From Lotus japonicus (taxonomy: Eukaryota; Streptophyta; Magnoliopsida; Fabales; Fabaceae): 64,000 nt of DNA. Location: positions 10,131,648 through 10,195,647 of the forward strand of contig NC_080045.1 of assembly GCF_012489685.1 (NCBI RefSeq), given 5' to 3'. The first letter of the stretch is position 1; the number at the start of each line of letters is the position of its first letter. Positions 11,122 to 23,271 of the stretch are shown piece after piece. Position numbers and translations under genes: made by a program. The notes beneath the pieces are model-generated. The model searched no databases, was not told the DNA's origin, and saw only the letters and a program-made list of their open reading frames with translations.

Positions 11122-12790
11122 CACTACGCCATAAAAGTTGTTCTACAACGCTTATTTTTTGCATTTTAAAGCGTTGTAGAATCCACCGCTTTAGTATTTT
11201 CCAACGCTTATTTTACAAAGCGTTGTAAAACATGAGATATACTATAACGTTGATTCTTAAAAGAGACGTAGTATGCATGCATTCTACATCGCTTTCTTTA
11301 AAGAAGCGTTTTAGCATATATGCATTCTACAACGCTTCTTTTAAAAATATGTTGTAGCATGACTGCATTCTATAAGGCTTTTTTAAATAAAAGCGTTTTA
11401 GAAGGAAACATTCTACAATGCATTCTTGAGAAAAAGCGTTGTAGCATGTACACATTCTATAGCCCTTTCTTAAAAGAAGCGTTTTACAGTGACATTTTCT
11501 TTAAAATAAATTTGCAGGTCAATCTACTATACCCAGTTCAATAATCAACCACTAATTACAAAAATAACAATTCATATCCAAATTCAAGTATACAACATTT
11601 AGAGATTAATATTATTACGCTGCAGTATATCTTTTGGAGATGAAGTAATAATACAATCAAGCACACAATAACTATAAAGCACACATTCTATAGCCCTTTC
11701 TTTAAGGTTATTTTTTTGGTTGATAAACCGATATATTTAATCAAAGCGCTACATGTAACTGCAATGTGATTCCGTGTTCTTGATCTCAATACCCTCCATC
11801 CTAAAATAAATGGTAGGATGACTTAAACATCATTAGAACTCTGAAAGATCTTCCAAAAGCTGCAGACATCTTGGCTACAAAAAAATTAGTCAGTTGCTCC
11901 ACATTTCCTGATACAAAACCTCAACTCTTACCTCTAGATAAGGAACCTTTCACAGACCAGAAATTACCAAAGCCAACAACCACCCATCCCTGCAACTGTA
12001 TTTTTGTTAAGAATCCAAACAATTAATAGAAGTAGACTCAACATGCGCGACGAAAATAATTCCATGATTTATCTAACCTTTGATTAAGTTACCCGAACCC
12101 AAACATCTAACAATCAAAGACAAAAAAAAAACAGAATCATGGATCCAAAAGAGATAAATCAACCTCCTTCAAAGATCGGACTATATTGAGAACTTGAGTC
12201 CATAAGAACACCATACTGATTGTGAAAATTGAAAAAAAAGGTACTTTTTACGAGAATTCTAGGGGTTCCCATGAAGATCCATTGGAAGCAAAGCGTCAAC
12301 ACACCAAAAAATAGAGCAGCTTCTTCCAACCTTAACATGGATTCGAGACACATCACAAAGCTTAAAAGAGAAGTTTAGGGATTTCAGGGTTTCTAAAGCT
12401 TCTTCGAAGCGAAAATGAAAATTGGAAGAGTGATGGTCGTCGTGAAAATGAAAAGTGGAAGCGTGGGGGTGCGAAGTTCAGGTCATGTAGACTAAGTTGT
12501 TTTTGTTTTTGTTTTACAATATTAAATTATAAGATATTTTAAAGTGTTTATGTGACTCAACGTAGTAAGGACACACACTTTGCGGACAACACTTTAAATT
12601 GACAAACATTTTAAGGAAATATTGCATTTTAAATTTATTTTAAAGCGCTTTCTCTTTAAAAGCGCTATAGGTAATTTCAAATTTTAAAAGGGTTTTTCTA
12701 TACAAGCGATTTAGAATCGTTTCGTGTAGTATGTTAAAGCATTTTGTCGCTTTAAAATAGGCGCTTTAGTATGTCATTTCTGGCGTAGTG
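11122..12790. mobile_element. Non-autonomous CACTA (En/Spm-type) element, 1,669 bp
   Basis: The ends are CACTACGCCA at 11122 and TGGCGTAGTG ending at 12790, flanked by the 3-bp target duplication AAT (11119-11121 and 12791-12793), as expected for CACTA. Subterminal regions carry repeated short motifs: on the left at least eight copies related to TTCTACAACGCTT / AAGCGTTGTAG in both orientations (11140-11490), on the right AAAGCGCTTT-type copies (12590-12780). These are the likely transposase-binding repeats. The middle has no transposase or TNPA-like frame. The short minus-strand frame at 12159-12356 has no recognisable domain. Confidence 0.92.
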
Positions 12791-12793
12791 AAT

Positions 12794-13420
12794 GGTCTCA
12801 AACCAAAAACTACAATAGTTTGAAACAGACATCAAAATAGCTTGGGGCATGTCACATGATACTTTCCTAAGAGTTTATTCGTTCAAGATGCAACAATTCT
12901 CCAGAATACAACAAGCTCATTTAACCAATTGGTTAGGATCCATAACTAGAGAATAATATATTGGAATATCAACCAAGACTGAATCTATCTCTCACGCCAC
13001 AACCGGGTAAAACACATTTAAAAAATATTTTAGAAGTATACTAAAACATATGTTTCTAATATCTTTTTCAATGCTTTAAGTACATGAGATTAATTTCTAT
13101 GCACTTCCAATGTAATGTAAATAAGTTTTACACAATCATTCAATCACAACCCTCCATTTTGTTAGCTTATAAATAATTTTGAATTTAATCATATTTAAAA
13201 TAGGAAATAGAAGAATGTGATTGAATGACTGTATAAAACTTTTTACACTACCAATGCATAAAAATTAATCTCTAATAACATTATGTAGATATTGCATCCT
13301 TAGAGAATGTCCATCGTGAAAACAACTTGAGAATGGCAAACAAATTATTCCATTTAAAATCAATAAATCCTCAAATTTTCTATAAAATTGTAATAAATTA
13401 AAATATATTATAATATTAGT
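12794..13420. other. AT-rich intergenic region, nothing recognised
   Basis: No open frame or repeat boundary was identified. Two short segments, 13086-13150 (acatgagattaatttctatg) and about 13200-13275, are roughly inverted relative to each other (reverse complement of attaatctctaataac-type sequence) and may be the ends of a small decayed MITE. Confidence 0.3.
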
Positions 13421-14920
13421 ATTGATCTCGCGTCATGCACATATTAAATAAGAGTACTTTGTCGGCATGCATCAGACATTTTCATATTTCCTCTCTCGTT
13501 TTTCTTTTTTAAATACATATATCATCTATTTAAGTTTTTTTTTTCAAATCCTAATTACATTCTTATTCCCTTTTTTCTAATGTGTTATGCTTTGAATTAA
13601 TATACCAAAATCATTTTAATCTTCCACATATATATACAAAAACATAAAATACAAATTTTTTATGTTAATTTTCAAATCAATCCTTTAAAACTATTTGATA
13701 TCAATTTTTAGTGACATATTTGATATCATTTTGAACATAAGATATTACATTTAATTTTTTTGTATCATTACAAAAAAGACTTTGTCATCATACATCTAAA
13801 TGGAGATTTAAAAAAAAAAAGCATATATGGTAAAAAAAACCTCAATTGACTTTCATTAATTATCTAATGTCATTTAAAACTATTAAATGTCAAATTAATT
13901 CATTAGTTATTTTTGAAAAAAAGACACATTTGACTTTTTTTTAATCATTCTAATGTCATTGATAACTATTAAATGAAATATTTATACTTTAGTTATTTTT
14001 GAAAATATGAAATTATTTAATATTTAAATTACTAAAAAATCAGAAAATATAAATATGAAATCATCTACCTACTGATTATAGTATAAGAAAGAAATCTTAT
14101 GAATAGAGACATAGAATGAGGGGGTGACACTTGTCGGAGTTGACATTTTTTTATTTCGGAAATAGTATATAACTTGTATTGATTTCGTGCCATGCACAAA
14201 TAAAATAAGAGTACTTTGTCGGCATACATTAGACCTTTTTCATATTTCCTATCTTGTTTTTTCTTTTTTTAAATACGTATACATGCAGTATATCACCTAT
14301 TTAAGATTTTTTTCTAATCCTAATTACATTATAATTCCCTTTTATTTATAATTTGTTATGTTTTGAATCAATATACCAAAATTATTTTGATCTTCTAGAT
14401 GTATATATACGAAAACATAAAAAACATTTTTTTTAGTTAATTTCTAAATCAATTCTTTATGACTATTTGACATCAATTTTTTTTATGTTATATTTGATAT
14501 CATTTTGAACATAAGATATTTAATTCAATTTTTTTATTTTGTAATATAAAACTAACCATAATCATTAAAAAAAAATTTCAGCATACATCTTAATCGTAAA
14601 AAAGTCATAATTGAATTTTATTAATTATCCTAATGTCATTAAAAAACAATAAATGTCAAATTAATACATTAGTTATTTTCAAAAAAAGTCACAATTGACT
14701 TTTGTTAATTATTCTAATGTCATTAATAATTATTAAATGCAATATTAATACATGAATTATTTTCAAAATTTTGGAATTATTTAATATATAAATTACTAAA
14801 AAATTAGAAAATATAAGTATGACATCATCTACCTACTAATTATAGTATGATAGCGAAAACTTATGAAGATGTCACACTTATCGGAGTTGTCACTTTTTAG
14901 TTTTGAAAATAGTATATAGT
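13421..14920. repeat. Tandem direct duplication, two units of about 750 bp
   Basis: The unit starting attgatctcgcgtcatgcac at 13421 recurs as attgatttcgtgccatgcac at 14178 (offset 757). It continues through matching landmarks (aagagtactttgtcggcat; taatgtcatt...ttaaatg; ctattgatatt-type tracts) to the ctacctactgattatagtat end near 14065 and 14840. Identity by eye is about 80 percent with many indels. Very AT-rich, no coding content. Confidence 0.75.
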
Positions 14921-15059
14921 ATATAATAGAGGATAAGATATATGATTTAACAAAATTAACTGGTTAAGAAAGTTCATGTTCAAGAATTTAACAGATTATT
15001 AGTTTATAATAATGTTTTTAAAAATTGATAAAAACTTTTGAAATGTGTTCTAAATCTAG

Positions 15060-15660
15060 ATATAACATAGAATGTAAACTTTCATACAAAACCCTAGCAG
15101 ACATAGATATGAGAAATAAAAGTCTCGTGTAACGATGAATGGATCCTTTTTACAATGGATGACCTCCCCTTTTATGTAATGGTAGCCTAATTGGACTCTT
15201 GGGCCTCATAATAAGAGAAAGCTTTAAGTCTGATACATATGGGTGTGGCGTATTCTCTTCATAAGAGCCAGGTCGCTCTATCCTAGCTAAAGATTTAACT
15301 GGTCGCCCTAAGGAGACATTGCCACATTGCCTAGCCTTTCTGTAGTCACACCACGCTCTAACTCCGGGCGAGTCCTATCATGGGCAGGTCTCGTCCAGCC
15401 CATAAGACACCGCACCCGAAGCATGAGGGCAAAGTGTGTCTTAATTGTCTCAAGTCTCAATGAACACATGTCGCCTTTAGATGACTCGTTATGGAGATAA
15501 TCTTTTGACTGGCGGTCACGACCAATACCCTAGGATGTCCCCCCACAACTAGCCTTCAAGGCAAAACCGCTCTAATATTGACTTTCACAATGGAGCTCAC
15601 CCTCTATAAAGTATATAGGCCATCAACATGGCATAATAAACATACCGAGATGTAATGAAA
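15060..15660. mobile_element. Probable LTR fragment
   Basis: GC-richer block in AT-rich surroundings, with phrases such as gggcctcataataagag, ggtctcgtccagcccataag and ggcggtcacgaccaatac. These, and their resemblance in style to the block at 7.87-8.34 kb, suggest a degenerate LTR. No primer-binding site, polypurine tract or coding region was assigned. Confidence 0.35.
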
Positions 15661-15669
15661 TAACACAAG

Positions 15670-17515
15670 AAAAGGGGGCGTTTGAATTGTGTTGTTATAA
15701 AGCTTTACTTTTCAAAATATTATTAGTTTTTAAAAACTTTTCACAAAAGTTTAGTGCGGCGAATAAAAGAACATAATAGTAAACGATAGAGACATAGTCT
15801 TTTTATCCTGATTCACTACCCTTAAACAGTAGAGCTGCGTCCAGTCTTTGGCTTTACCAAGATTTTCACTATCCACCAAGTATCGAGGACTTTTCCTTTA
15901 CAAGTATTATCAAGGACTTCTCTTAACCCAAGTATTATCAATGACTTCTCCTAACCACAGTATTATCAAGGACTTCTCTTATAATTTTTTTCAAGATTGT
16001 TTACTTCTACAAGGTTCTCTTATCACAAGAGTGATAGTAGAAAGTTTCTAAGCACAAGAACTACAAAGTATTGAAGTTGATTTGGCTCTGGAAAAAATCT
16101 TTTGGTTCTCGATCTAGAGAGAAAAGGATGTAAAGATTTTACCCTTTTTAAAGGTTACTCTCTTAGACAATGTAAGGAATTTTTAACTTTTTGCTTGAAG
16201 AAGATTTCTAAGTCAAAGAATAAGTTCTTGCATTGATGATTCTTGTTTCTGAAAGTCTTCAAGTTCTCCTTATATACTTCAAGTGCTTCTAGGGTTTGTT
16301 GAGAGTCGTTGGAGCGTGTAGAGCACACAAAGTTATAGTCGTTGGATCAAACAGTCCTTTCGTCATGTGCATTAAATGCATTGTACCCTTTGACTGAGAC
16401 TTGTTACTGTAACATCCTGATCTGATGACTGGCCTCACGCTAACAACACGAGTCTTTTCAGCGCGCTTTGTCCTCACTTATGCGCTTCTCAGGAAAACTT
16501 CCCAGGAGGTCACCTATCTCAATATTCCTCCAAGGAAAGCACACATAACCATGGAGTTTTTATGAATTGGGCTCCCGAAAAGAAGATGTCTCTTGTTGTT
16601 ATGTGTAGTAACAATCAAATATTTTATGCCCTCCTTAACTGTATAGCCTCATGCCTATACAATCTTGGAATACCTCTTGTTTGGGTGCGAGATCGGTTCA
16701 TTCATGTGTACCTCCGCCTAGAAGCCTACTAGGAGCCGCTCCTTGTCTGTGCCACACTGCACCAACGTTCACTCCCCACCCTCGTCGGCCCCTGGTGTCA
16801 CAGGCCCACCAACTTCCGCTTGGTTCATCCCCGGACCCCACCGTACTGGGAGAGGCCGGCTCTGATACAATTTGTAACATTCCAATCTAATGATTGACAT
16901 CACGCTAACAACACGAGTCTTTTCAGCGCACTTTGTCCTCACTTATGCACTTCCCGGGAAAACTTCCCAGGAGGTCACTTATCCCAATATTTCTCCGAGG
17001 CAAGCACACTTGACCATGTAGTTTTTATGAGTTGGGAGCCCGAAAAAAATATACATCTTGTTGTTATGAGTACCAAAAATCAAATCTTTTATGCCCTCCT
17101 CAACTATATAGTCTCATACTTATACCGTCTTGGAATACCTCTTGTTTGGGTGCGGGATCAGTTCATTCACGTGTCCCTCCACCTAGAAGTCTGTCAGGAG
17201 CTGCTCCTTATCCGTGCCTCACTGCACCGACGATCACTCCCCGCCCTCGTCGGTCCCGGGTGTCACAGTTTCCACAAAGATGTATCTTGTCAACTGGTTG
17301 GTAGCACTTGAACTTTGTTCCTTTCTTTTAGGGAGAGAAAGAGGAAACTCGATTGTGACAACGTTGTACTTGTTCCATTGGTCAATGTGCTTTGTAGAGT
17401 ATTACATGATCTTTTTGCACTTGATTTCCTCTCCAAGATTGTCAGAGATATTTTCCAAATTGAAAATGTCGCTCATTCTTTGGACAACACTTTCATTGGT
17501 GAGCTTAAGTTAGAC
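15670..17515. mobile_element. Composite LTR-retrotransposon debris with internal repeats
   Basis: Contains about four tandem imperfect 34-base units (caagtattatcaaggacttc type) at 15880-15990. An LTR-like promoter stretch follows at 16210-16400 (ccttatatacttcaagtgct). Then come two direct copies of a further LTR-like unit, listed separately. No intact gag, protease, integrase or reverse transcriptase frame is present. The assignment to copia-type LTR debris is inference from sequence style. Confidence 0.4.
16408..17273. repeat. Direct repeat of an LTR-like unit, period 466 bp
   Basis: The unit begins gtaacatcctgatctgatga at 16408 and gtaacattccaatctaatga at 16874. Both contain acaacacgagtcttttcagc, cttcccaggaggtcac, cttggaatacctcttgtttg and gccctcgtcgg. 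The first copy ends aggccggctctgatacaatt, the ending seen on many plant LTRs. The two copies look about 85-90 percent identical. The second stops at about 17273 after ggtgtcacag. Confidence 0.7.
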
Positions 17516-17707
17516 GATAGATGCAGTGGCAGACGCACATCAACATGAGGGGGTTCAGATAGGGGTTCATCTGAACCCCCTGAACAAAAAAAATTTGCAC
17601 TTACATCCCTATATAATATTTTTTGAACCCCCTGAAAATTTTAAATTTTACTAGTAGACCAAATTTTGCACCTATTTGCACCAAAGACTCACACTCACTT
17701 ACTCATC

Positions 17708-17708
<1 letters not shown>

Positions 17709-17761
<53 letters not shown>
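17709..17761. repeat. (CT)n microsatellite
   Basis: Nearly uninterrupted CT dinucleotides for about 50 bases inside the hAT-like element. Likely length-polymorphic. Confidence 0.95.
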
Positions 17762-17764
<3 letters not shown>

Positions 17765-18412
17765 GACACAAGCACTCAGCCACACACCCTCTTTCTCTTG
17801 CTACCCTAAGTCCCACCCAACTGAGAAGTGAGAACTGCAATCAGAATCATCGTCTGCAAAATAGTTCAATATCAAATTATGCTTCCTTTGTTTAATTTTT
17901 ATGTTTTGATTTAGTTACTTAGTTCTTGAAGAGAATAAAATTATTCATTTATCTGATCTTAACTGAATTAGAAACGTTCAATGAGAATAATATATGTCTT
18001 TGGTGTTTTTAGTTTTGATTTCTTACCTCAGTTGGTCAATTTAAACTAAGATATTTTGCCAGATACTGATTGGGGATATGTGAAGTAACCTGCACTGAAA
18101 TCATCATCATCACATGTATTCTCCATTGAAGGAGTGAATACTTTATTACTACATGAATAACAATGAGTTGAAGCACCGTTGTTAATATCCTTATTTGGCT
18201 ATTCCAATTGCTTGGTTAACAAAATTGTTCAGTATTTTCTGTATACTTTTTTATATTACTATGTAGTCAATAGGTAGCTTATTTTTATGACAACTGATTC
18301 ATTCTCTTGTAATACTAAACGGTTACCATGAGTGGTTCTTTTTGCAAAGTTTTTCATAACTGGATTTTCAGACTTTGTAATTTCATTTGTAGGCAACCAA
18401 TAACATAAACAA

Positions 18413-19500
18413 GGGCATTAGTTTTAACACCCCCCTTATTAATCTCACACCCTCTTTTATTTTCTAAATTCCCTTAATACCCTCTCTTATAAAGAGATAG
18501 TCAAAGTGTGATAGTATTTTCACACATACTAAGTGTGAAACATTTTCACACTCAATGTGTGTGAAAATATTTCACACTCACTCAGTGTGAAACGCTTAAA
18601 ACGAAAGGAAGAAGGTGAAGAGAGAATAAAGATACTCGATTCGCACAATTGTGTTTCACACTCAAGGGTGTGAAACACAATTCAGTTTCGCACTCAAGAT
18701 CAGTAGTGTGAATGGACTTTATTTTCAATTTTAAATTTTTCGTTTCTTTAGAATTAGATTTCACACTGAAGTGTGTGAAACATTTTCAAATTTCACACTC
18801 AAGAGTGTGAGTTATTGAACTATTATTGATTTTTTAAATTTTTTTTTGTTTTTTTATAATTTTCATTTCACACATTTCACACTCAAGAGTGTGAAATCTT
18901 TTAGTGTGAAATCTTTTCAAATTTCACACTCAAGAGTGTGAAAGAATCAAGTGTTAAGAATTTTATTTTTAATTTTAAATATTTAGTTTTTAATAATTAA
19001 ATTTCACACTCAAATGTGTGAAACATTTTCAAATTTCACACTCAAGAGTGTGAGTTATTGAACTGTTAATAATTTTATTTTAAAAAAAAATTGATTTTTT
19101 TATATTTTCATTTCACACTCAAGAGTGTGAAATATTTTCAAATTTCACCCTCAAGAGTGTGAAGGAACCAACTGTTAAGAATGTGAAAATGTTTTCCACT
19201 CACTGAGTGTGAAATACTTAAAACGAAAGGAAGAAGGTGAAGAGAGAATGAACATACATCGGTTCACACTTACAATGTATGAAATGTTTTCACATATATT
19301 AAGTGTGAAAAGTGACAACGAAGAAAACTATGAGATGAGAGTAAAAGTGAATGGTGGTGTGATAAACAAAAATGATGGTAGTGATAAGATAAGAAAAGGG
19401 ATATGTTTGGAATGAAATTAAATTTTAAAGGGTATTTCAGACATTTTGGTGCATAAAGGAGGGTGGGGGATTAGTTGAGGGGGTGTTAAAACTAATGCCC
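18413..19500. mobile_element. Nested Mutator-like non-autonomous element made of short palindromes, 1,088 bp
   Basis: Inverted ends GGGCATTAGTTTTAACACCC (left, 18413) and its complement on the right ending at 19500, flanked by a perfect 9-bp duplication CATAAACAA (18404-18412 and 19501-19509), which fits Mutator-like elements. Between the ends lie about 15 copies of a near-perfect palindrome, TTTCACACTCAAGAGTGTGA plus one or two bases. Examples sit near 18540, 18655, 18762, 18796, 18868, 18922, 19003, 19035, 19111 and 19144, separated by AT-rich spacers. There is no transposase. It lies inside the hAT-like element and is therefore younger than it. Confidence 0.85.
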
Positions 19501-19925
19501 CATAAACAAAATGAAGGAGCATGAATTCAGTATAGCACAATAGAAGTTCAATTGCAGTCCTAGAAGTCTAAGAAATAATTATTCAATGTCAAAAGTGATA
19601 CTGAAATGATAGTTATTAATGAATCATACATACATATGTATGTGCATATATACATAAATATTTGCAAATAAAAAATTTCAAGTGACAGGTATTTTTTCCT
19701 CTGTTTTTACTTATTTGGTTGCAAGTTTTAAGTAGGATCGCTAGTGTTAGTGTAAGTTGTTCAATGATTTCAGAATATGAAATCACGTAGAGGACAACTA
19801 TAACTTGTATAATTTCTGATGTATAAACATATTAAAGTTGTTTTTAATTATATTTTTACCGATATGTTCATTTGAAAAACTTGAACCCCTTGACCCCCGG
19901 TCTTGGATCCGCCACTGGATAGATG

Positions 19926-20960
19926 TATTCAGTCAATGTAGTCTTCTCCTGAGCATATGATAAGTGCCAAATTTACGTGTTTTTTATTATCATTATAGGC
20001 ACTTATTTGACATGTATGCTTGCATTGTTGATTATTTTATCCCCAAAGTAGTTTATTTAGAAAATATTTAGTTTTATCAGAAAAATAATATAGTGTTATG
20101 CTTTTAATATTTGATGTCTTAATTTTGATGTACAGATAAGTTGATCACTTAAAGAAGGCTGATCCTTGAGCAAGAAATGCAAGTGAGGATTGTTGCCTTA
20201 AAGTTGGCTCAAGCGGACCAAAATAAAACAGATGAAGGAAAGTTTGCTCAAAGTTGGCTCAAGCGGTGGTTTTAACAAAAAGGAAAAGAATGTTTTGCAA
20301 TGTATTTCGCTTGAGCCAACATAAGGCGGTTCTAAAATTATTACACCTGAAGTAAAGTTCGCTCAAGCGAACTTCAGTCGGCCAGAAACTCTATAAATAC
20401 CCAGAACACGAACTTTTTGATATCTTTTCCATTCTTCACCAGTTTTCCTCCTAAAACATTCATAGGAGGCCGAGCTTCAGGGAGGAAGGTCCCCGGGATA
20501 TGAATTGGTGGAGTGGAGCTCCGAAGCATGGTGACAACCTCTTCGAAAAGGAAAGGAAAGCCTCATCAGTTCAATCGGAAACAACGCAATTGATGGATTG
20601 GTGAGAAGTAGGTGGAAATAGCAACAAAAACACCTAAACACAGCTAGGGTTCAAATTGATGTGGAGAAAACGAAAGTTGTGGAAGACGAATCAAGTAAAA
20701 GGAAGGGGATGAATGGCACAACAGAGTGGATAGAAAGGGAGAGGAAACACCTTAAGCCAGCTAGGGTTGATTGGATATGTAGAGGAAGAGTGTTGGAGAT
20801 AGAAACGACGTCGTTTCTAATTCGAAAAAGTAAAAAAAAAAGGACAGCTGGCGCAAATTGATTGGTTGTTTCTTAGGAATAGTGAAATTGAAACTGACGA
20901 ATAATAAGTAGTAGATACCTTACATTTTCTTTTAAAAAAATATTTAGGCAAACACAATTT
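19926..20960. mobile_element. Probable LTR and leader fragment
   Basis: Contains repeated gctcaagcgg / cgcttgagcc phrases (20200-20370) and a promoter-like ctataaatacccagaac at about 20391. A leader-like stretch follows with short frames carrying Lys/Glu-rich but unrecognisable translations (20661-20861). This is the usual look of a plant LTR with TATA box. No pol domain follows, so it is called only as a fragment. Confidence 0.35.
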
Positions 20961-20970
20961 TAATGAAAAT

Positions 20971-22174
20971 GGCTCAAATATTCTTTTGGTCCATTGAATT
21001 GTAAATTGTAAAATTTTCGCATCAAATTGAGTCCCTTAATTTTTTTTTAATCTAATTGTAACCAAAGTATGTCTGAGTCTGATGTGTCATGTTTTGTATC
21101 CGGTTAGCTTTTCCACGTGATTTTTTTTTTAAATCTGAGTAATGCCGCTTGCTCTAATTAATTGTAATTAATATTAATCCCTTATTAATCATCTCAGCCC
21201 CAACTAATAACCACATGAATGCACCAAAAAAACTTGATGAAAGACGAACAAATTATTGACATATCTCTCCAATTCACTCACCATTCGAACCCCACCATGC
21301 TGCTCCAACCTCACATCAATCAGCCACCACCTCTCCTCTCCCTTCCTTTGGCTGCCATTGCCACGCCGCCACCACCTCGTTTCCCTTCTTGATCGCACCA
21401 CCACCACGCATCAGATCCGTCACGCACCACCGTCTCCTTCGCTCAACTAGAACCATGCCGCCACCATTCTTCTCCTCCTTGGCCACGCAACACCGCGCTT
21501 CAGATCCGCCACACCCCACCGTTCAAATCCGTCACGCACCACCATCTCCTTCCCTCATCAAGTCCGCCACCGCCATCTCCTCTATTTCTGGATTCGCGCC
21601 ATCACTACCCTCTGAGTTCTTACCGCTGCCGCAACAACTTTTCCTTTTCCGCTTAAGGCTGCGCTGCCACCACCTTCGTGTTCCAAATCATGTCACCACC
21701 ACCGCAGATCTAGGGCGCAACGACAACACGTTTTCCTTAGTGTTCTGTTGTTGATTTGGGTTTAGGGTTCATGGATGATGAATGTAAAGGAAGTGTTTGG
21801 TTCATCCGAAGTTTATGGGTTCATAAATGATGAGGAACATAGGCAGTGGTGGAAATGGGAGGAGAGAGAGGGAGAGAAGGAGCAATTGTGATTATTCTCA
21901 CATGCAACAGATCTTTTCAGAAGATTAGATTAGATTTTTTTTAATGATATGAGTTGGAATAAAAAAAGAATAACAATTAATTATATGACATGGAAAAATA
22001 AAAAAGCTATGTGGAAAAGCTAACCGGATAAAAAACATGATACATCAAACTCATACACACTTTGAATCCAACTAGATTAATTTTTTTTTTAGGGACCCAA
22101 CTTGATGCGAAAACATTATAAGGAATATGTTTAATTCACTTTATAATTTCATGAATCAAAAGAGTATTTAAGCC
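20971..22174. mobile_element. Long-TIR (Mutator-like) non-autonomous element, about 1.2 kb
   Basis: About 170-base inverted ends. The left part from 20971 (ggctcaaatattcttttgg, through gtccattgaattg and atccggttagcttttccac near 21110) mirrors the right part (gtggaaaagctaaccggat at 22012 to agagtatttaagcc ending at 22174). The interior (21210-21760) is His/Pro/Ser-rich when translated in several frames, with no domain; it may be captured genomic sequence, as in Pack-MULEs. A clear 9-bp target duplication was not found, so the exact ends may be off by a few bases. Confidence 0.6.
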
Positions 22175-23135
22175 AATGTAAGATTATATGAAACGATTGA
22201 CTTAATTGCACTTTTGGTCCCCCAACTTTGGCCTTCCTGCAAAAATCGTCCCCAAACTTCAAAATTAGAAAAAACGACCATGAAGTTTACACCCGGTTGC
22301 AAAATTGGTCTTCCGTTAAATTCCGTCTAAAATCTAACAGAGTATTCCGTTAAAAATGAATTAAAAAATAAAGAAAAAATAAAATTGAGTACAAAATAGA
22401 TTTTAACGTTTTCTGGGTAAAAAATAAAAAATAAAATAAAAAACCCATGAACTTCATCATCTTCATCCCTTTCTTTAAGCATTCTTCATCATCTACCTAG
22501 AAGTCACAAGCTTTCAAAAAAAAAGTTCATTCCATAATCATAATCCTTCTCCTTCAAACCTCACTTTTTCCATTTCTCTCTTTAAAATCCGAAGATATCC
22601 AACCCCTTCACACCCTGTCATCAATCAGACTTTCTCTTCTACTTCCAAATCCAACACCTTCATTATCCAGCTAAATCAAAGTCCTAGTCCGAACCAGCCA
22701 CCCTGATGCAAATCGAATAGATTGGCCAGAGAGATTTGAGAGAAGAGGAACAGACCTGAGAGATTAAAAAATTGGGGCCAGATCTGGATGCATCAATCTC
22801 TCAACAACGTTCTCTCTTCTACGCTCCTCTTCTACCTTTGTTATGGGTTTGTTGGTGGTGGTGGGTCAGTGTGGGTTTGTTGGGTTGCGATTTCGAGGTG
22901 GGGGCAATGGAGGTTGTGGGTTGCGATTAATGGATGGGCGGTGGAGGTTGTGGGTCAAGATTTGGGGGTCGTCGTGATTTGAGGGTGGCAGCGACAATGG
23001 TTATGAGTTTCGATTTGGGCGTGAAAGAAAGCTCCATTCATATCAAGCTTCAACGTCAGATTCTGAGTTTGGCTAAGCTCAACAATGTTCCAATTTTGTC
23101 CATTCTCAGAGCTTCAATTTCAAACTGGAAACAAG

Positions 23136-23271
23136 GGGAATTGGGTTTAACACCCCAGCCCTTAGGCTTCCCGCCCCACTTAAAGTGGGGAAATTACCGG
23201 AAACCCTCAGGATTAATATCGGTAAATGATTTTCCGATACGTATCGGTTTATCATTTACCGATTCGTATTG
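23136..23271. repeat. Left terminal inverted repeat and subterminal palindromes of the 8.37-kb element
   Basis: The TIR is followed by ccccacttaaagtgggg (a palindrome also found in the MITE at 60,872). Then atcggtaaatgattttccgat and atcggtttatcatttaccga form TCGGTAAATSATTTACCGA-type palindromes. Similar palindromes occur at 23636-23716 in the 5' UTR intron of the mobile-domain gene, and near the right end. Confidence 0.7.

Larger units (their letters stand above)
17524..19917. mobile_element. hAT-like element, 2,394 bp, with 8-bp target duplication
   Basis: The ends are CAGTGGCAGACGCAC at 17524 and GGATCCGCCACTG ending at 19917 (terminal core CAGTGGC/GCCACTG). They are flanked by a perfect 8-bp duplication GATAGATG (17516-17523 and 19918-19925), the hallmark of hAT elements. 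Subterminal gggggttcagataggggttc on the left matches the complement of cttgaaccccttgacccccg on the right. No transposase frame is present; the interior holds a (CT)n tract and a nested Mutator-like element. Without the nested element the host copy would be about 1.3 kb. Confidence 0.85.

Noticed and set aside
17623..17895. Open frame of 90 codons
   Set aside because: It depends on the (CT)n microsatellite giving Ser-Leu repeats.
18500..19310. Regular short palindromes with spacers, CRISPR-like at first sight
   Set aside because: The repeats are imperfect, the spacers are AT-rich and irregular, and the array sits inside a transposon with TIRs and a 9-bp target duplication in a plant genome.
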